From: Epiperipatus broadwayi | Lineage: Eukaryota; Onychophora; Udeonychophora; Euonychophora; Peripatidae | Length of the DNA stretch: 64,000 nucleotides | NCBI GenBank assembly: GCA_028023455.1 | Contig: JAQFVV010006197.1 | Location: 15,745,254-15,809,253 of the forward strand | Direction of reading: 5' to 3' | Part shown: positions 60,455 through 64,000 of the stretch, piece after piece | Numbering within the stretch: position 1 is the stretch's first letter | Layout: each line of letters begins with the position of its first letter | Program-made: the position numbers and the translations under genes | The notes under the pieces: model-generated | The model's database searches: none | The model's input: the letters and a program-made list of their open reading frames with translations, nothing else | What the model was told of the DNA's origin: nothing

Positions 60455-60587
60455 CAGAGCCGGGGGGGGGTGCGGGCCCCCGCAAAAAAATTTTTTTTTG
60501 GCCCCCTTTGGGGAAGACCTTTTTTTCTGTTCTTATTCATGCGGCTCCGCCGCCCCTGCCCCCCCGCAGCCTGCCGCCCTCCCCCCC
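60455..60587. mobile_element. GC-rich 133-bp insert flanked by TAGGTT repeats
   Basis: Composition jumps from AT-rich to G9/C5/C7 runs (CAGAGCCGGGGGGGG at the left, CCGCCCTCCCCCC at the right) with GC-rich and A/T homopolymers between. TAGGTT stands on both sides (60449-60454 and 60588-60593), as a possible 6-bp target duplication. The CAGAGCCGG start recalls hAT-type ends, but the right end does not mirror it well. Confidence 0.5.
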
Positions 60588-60715
60588 TAGGTTTAACTAT
60601 ATATTATTAATATCATTTGGGTATTAGGATTTAAAATGTTGAATCTTAAAGTAGATTAAATTTTAAGATTTCTATTTCACAGTGAGTTGTTTTGTAATTT
60701 TTTTTATATTTCAAA

Positions 60716-60786
60716 GCATTGACCCGGAAGCGAACCCGGGCCGGCTGCTTGGAAGGCAGCTACGCTAACCGCTAGGCCGCTGCCGC
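60716..60786 (-). tRNA. tRNA-Gly(UCC)-like pseudogene or SINE head
   Basis: On the minus strand, GGCCTAGCGGTTAGCGTAG (D region) is followed by CTGCCTTCCAAGCAG, a perfect anticodon arm with UCC, then CCGGGTTCGCTTCCGG (T arm with B-box). The acceptor stem (GCGGCAG/TCAATGC) pairs poorly, the T stem has a mismatch and A58 is C. This argues against a working tRNA. No SINE body is recognised next to it. Confidence 0.6.
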
Positions 60787-60789
60787 TTG

Positions 60790-61985
60790 ACAGTTATTTT
60801 GCAATTATTTGTATATAATTTGAAATATTTTTAATTTTAAAGCCATAAAATATATACCCATTTTCAAAGAAGACTAAATAGTATATTTTATTAAGATAAA
60901 ATTTTAAAATAGAGATTGTTTTTACATTGACTGAATGTTAATGCACTGTGTGTGGATTAATGCAGGGATCGAAAGTCAAGCTTTATGCCCAAATGTCATA
61001 TGACCCCTACCAAGCAATTAATTAACTGATTATTTTTAGAATATTGATATTGAAAGAAACACCTTTTGATTTTGTCAACTATTTAGAGTTAGTTCTTCTC
61101 TCAGCTTATTTTTGTTGATAATCAATGCAACCAGAGTTATTTAAATCGCCACATGTGTCAAAAATAGATGTCAAGTAGCTTTATCAAAAGATGAAGGCAT
61201 TTGGATTTTGATATTGAAAGCAATAATTACAATCATAATGCATTAGAAAATAGATTAATATATTTGATGATAGAGCTACTATTTATATTTTTATTATTAA
61301 AAAAAAACGGGGATTGAAAAGTTTCTTTATGCGATCTGTTCAAAGTTATAGTTTTATAGCCAAATCATCCTTTGTCAAGAAATAAATATAATTTAATGAT
61401 TATACAAATGTTGTAGGGTCTGTAAGATGGCAAAAATTTGAAAATTTAAGTTAATTTATTTAAATAACCTTTCAAAATAATATAACTTAATTTAAAACAA
61501 CAGCAATCAAATAAATAGAAATTCTGGATTAGAATATTATTGTTATCTTTTTAAGACATAGTGTGCCTTTAAAGAAGTATATATTCATATTGTTTTAAAA
61601 AGGTCTAGGGAAAATGATGTCACTATTTTTAAAAACGTATAAACTCTAAACAGAATATTCTCAAAAGTGGTCTTCAGGTGTTAGCATTTTTGTTAATATT
61701 ATGTAGAATTAATAATAATTTATATCCTCTATATTATACTTAGACATTCAATAAATAAGCAATACCGAGATTCCAGGTCATCTAATAAAATGTGGAGATG
61801 TGTGCAATTAAAGGAATCAAAAGCAAAAGGTACAGGTGAGAGAATGAATGGAATGAATTTGTTTGCAAAACTAACCCCTATATGGGTAATGGCAGTCTTA
61901 AATATTGTAAAAACAATCTAAAATGAGACTATGTGTGAGATGAATCGATGGTATAAAGAAATTTTCTGGAATGATGGGGAAAAGA
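60790..61985. other. AT-rich DNA, nothing recognised
   Basis: No supported gene or element. Confidence 0.4.
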
Positions 61986-62019
61986 AACTATCTATCAGAA
62001 ATTAAATTAAATTTAACAC

Positions 62020-63360
62020 TTTTATTTTACAAAACATTGAACTTATTTGATTCACATAGTAAGATAGACTAGCTTAATTAGGATTTTCTGATACGGAAAA
62101 CATTTGTATTTGAAAATAAACAATGTAATGTCTATTTTTTTTTTTTCAAATACAAATGTTTTCCGTATCAGAAAAATTTTAAGCATATTTGTATTTGAAA
62201 ATAAACAATGTAATGTCTACTCTGTAAAACTGACAATGAAACCCTCCAGCACTTCCTACTTAAATGTCCCTTTCTGCTTGGAGTGAGACAAGTCATCAAC
62301 TCCTGCTTTTTCTCACACAGGAACACCATCTTCAACCTCCAAGAATCCATAAAAACAGGGGTCTTTGCAACCATTAGACTATCAGTTTTCCTCATCTATG
62401 CACTCTGGTTGCTCCAATGTGACATTATTTTTGACCAGAGAGTACACTCAGTGAATCAAAAGCTATTCAACCTAATTCACTCTCTCAAAACCAGAGATAC
62501 CAAATTAGCCCCACCTCCACTCATCATAGACACTTGGGCAATCCTCCAGCTCTCATCCTCTCAGCCTCTGTCATAGGACTTAATCATTTAAATGTTTGTG
62601 ACCCATGCAGTGCTTTCTCAATGAAGACATGCATTCTAGGACTGGCCTGGACTACATACTCTTTCCACTTCCCATTCCCTTTTCACATGTATCCTTCCTC
62701 TCTTACCATGTTGCTCCTGAAATTTCAATTTACCATAGAATCACTCTCTTGTAAATCTTTTTCTAACTGAATTTGTATCTGTTTTTTTATGAATAACCTT
62801 TCATCACTGAGAAAAAAAACAACAACAACAATGTAATGTCTACAAATTACAAGAAGAATCAGCATGAACTAAATATACAATCAAATGGTTGGAAATGATA
62901 CCTTCTCAAATCTAGATAACAATAATAGTTATAAATGCACTCCACACTCAATAAAAGAAAAAAATAAATTTATCACAAGATCTGAATGCAACATAAGTTC
63001 AATATTTTGATCAATACTTCATTAATAGTAGCAGCAATTTCATAATAAGTATATTACTGAATTTGTTCTTTGGAATTATAGAGAAATAGTTACATACTGA
63101 ATACTAAGATTACATAAAAATTAGAAAAATAATGTAGTAAAGTTTGAGAAAAAAGTTATTTACTGCAACAATTGTTTAAAGATGGAATATACTGAATTGG
63201 ATTATATACTTAGTTCATGCTGATTCTTCTTATAATTTGTAGACATTACATTGTTTATTTTCAAATACAAATGTTTTCTGTATCAGAAATTTCTAAGTAT
63301 ATTAGGATAGTCTATCATGCTATGTGAGTCAAATAAGTTTAATGTTTTGTAAAAAATGTT
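62020..63360. mobile_element. Foldback with ~115-bp terminal inverted repeats holding a reverse-transcriptase fragment
   Basis: CAAAACATTGAACTTATTTG, CACATAGTAAGATAGACTAG, GTATTTGAAAATAAACAATG and TAATGTCTA at 62027-62140 are mirrored at 63235-63355. Additional copies of the inner part lie at 62145-62215 (both orientations) and 62825-62870 / 63205-63250. Between them is the fragment listed next. Confidence 0.7.
62205..62576 (+). pseudogene. C-terminal zinc-knuckle fragment of a reverse transcriptase
   Basis: About 120 uninterrupted codons: CLLCKTDNETLQHFLLKCP (CxxC...H....C), then a hydrophobic tail with IRLSVFLIYALWLLQ, ending at a TAG. CxxC/HxxxxC motifs of this form occur at the C-terminal end of several non-LTR reverse transcriptases. 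The ORF has clearly higher GC than its flanks and no stops, unlike other retroelement scraps here. The first Met frame at 62283 is not the true start. Confidence 0.6.
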
Positions 63361-64000
63361 TATCAAAGACCAATTGTTTTAATTTTTTCAACAATTACTA
63401 TCTTGGATAAGATTGGTTAAATCTTCTGCTTTTACCATAGAAGAAAATGATCTTTTAAAATACTTTAAAGAAATTGATCTATGCAATAAGTTAATTATGA
63501 TTGAGGTGTACATATTAGCAATTTGCAAGTAAGAAAGGATGACATTTATAAAAAAAACATAACAATTATAAGTGTCTAAGGTAAATTTATTTGGAAACTA
63601 AAAGAAATAAATGTTAAGTTGCTCATAATACTGATGAAAGTTTCCTCATTTTGATTAAATTTGCAAAAGTCTTAGGGCAGGTAACTCACATCTCTCATAT
63701 TCAATTAATAAGTGACAAGTTTTCAAAAATTACCAATGTGAGAAATGACTCAAAATGTATTTTTATCAATCATATTAATTTTGTTTAATATAATGCCCAA
63801 TAAATGCATGCCAGAATTGTGTTCAATGTTTTTTTCAAACTCCTGGACTTCTAGTTAGCAATGAGTTTATCTAATTGAGGTGATAAAGATCCTGGATCTC
63901 TTCTGGAAAAGGGATCGGAGAGAAGTAATCTATAAAAATATAAATTTGTATCTGAATAATAATAACAAAAAAGTATTGATACTTTTGAACTGCAATACTG
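63361..64000. other. AT-rich DNA, nothing recognised
   Basis: No supported feature up to the end of the window. Confidence 0.4.

Noticed and set aside
60384-60627. Proline/glycine-rich ORFs over the GC-rich patch
   Set aside because: Homopolymer runs give open frames in several phases. There is no domain, and the frames extend into unrelated AT-rich flanks.
60716-60786. Functional tRNA-Gly gene
   Set aside because: The acceptor stem barely pairs and the T loop lacks the conserved A, so it is reported only as a tRNA-like pseudogene or SINE head.

Overview
This window is AT-rich metazoan (invertebrate-type) genomic DNA that is almost entirely repeats. The evidence is a spliced exon with canonical AG/GT borders, several clades of non-LTR retrotransposons, a Penelope-like element with a GIY-YIG domain, Gypsy LTR debris, tRNA-derived SINE-like repeats, (TA)n microsatellites and many long inverted repeats. 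There are no bacterial-type operons. I cannot name the species from sequence alone.

The only convincing host-gene piece is one 653-nt internal exon of a core-1 beta-1,3-galactosyltransferase (C1GALT1/GT31) on the minus strand at 20064-20716. The intronic and intergenic DNA around it is repeat-filled.

Layout: 1-820, tandem ~390-bp satellite carrying hammerhead ribozymes; 3056-6563, Gypsy LTR retrotransposon with most of pol deleted; 8541-10611 and 51055-53145, two copies of a ~2.1-kb TG...CA element, probably solo LTRs, both in TA-rich targets; 10620-11425, SINE foldback; 11550-11990 and 22870-23540, Penelope-like element remnants; 16-19 kb, 27 kb, 29-31 kb, 44-46 kb and 47.8-48.4 kb, hammerhead-bearing repeats of three further families, often as head-to-head inverted dimers; 33.1-36.1 kb, a nearly full-length RTE-type LINE, with decayed relatives at 36.5, 38.2-40.8 and 42.7-43.7 kb; 46.8-47.8, 48.5-49.1 and 56.3-60.3 kb, decayed LINEs of a second family; 49.4-54.7 kb, two copies of a third LINE family, one split by the 2.1-kb element; 60.4-60.8 kb, a GC-rich insert and a tRNA-Gly-like sequence; 62.0-63.4 kb, a foldback holding a reverse-transcriptase C-terminal fragment.

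The standout observation is that at least four unrelated repeat families here each contain a type-I hammerhead ribozyme architecture: CUGANGA, short stem II, GAAA, tiny or palindromic stem III, then UH, with the two outer flanks complementary to each other. The stem I sequence differs between families but stays base-paired (CUUUCA/UGAAAG; CCUCA/UGAGG; UCCUCA/UGGGGA; ACCAA/UUGGU). Two of the families occur as tandem ~390-430-bp monomers, as in retrozyme-like repeats. A fifth and sixth set of hammerhead-like motifs belongs to the Penelope-like remnants and to a related terminal fragment. At least five copies have intact or nearly intact cores (289-348, 16606-16660, 18668-18742, 27343-27415, 27508-27584). 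Several foldback elements in the window are inverted dimers of these same repeats.
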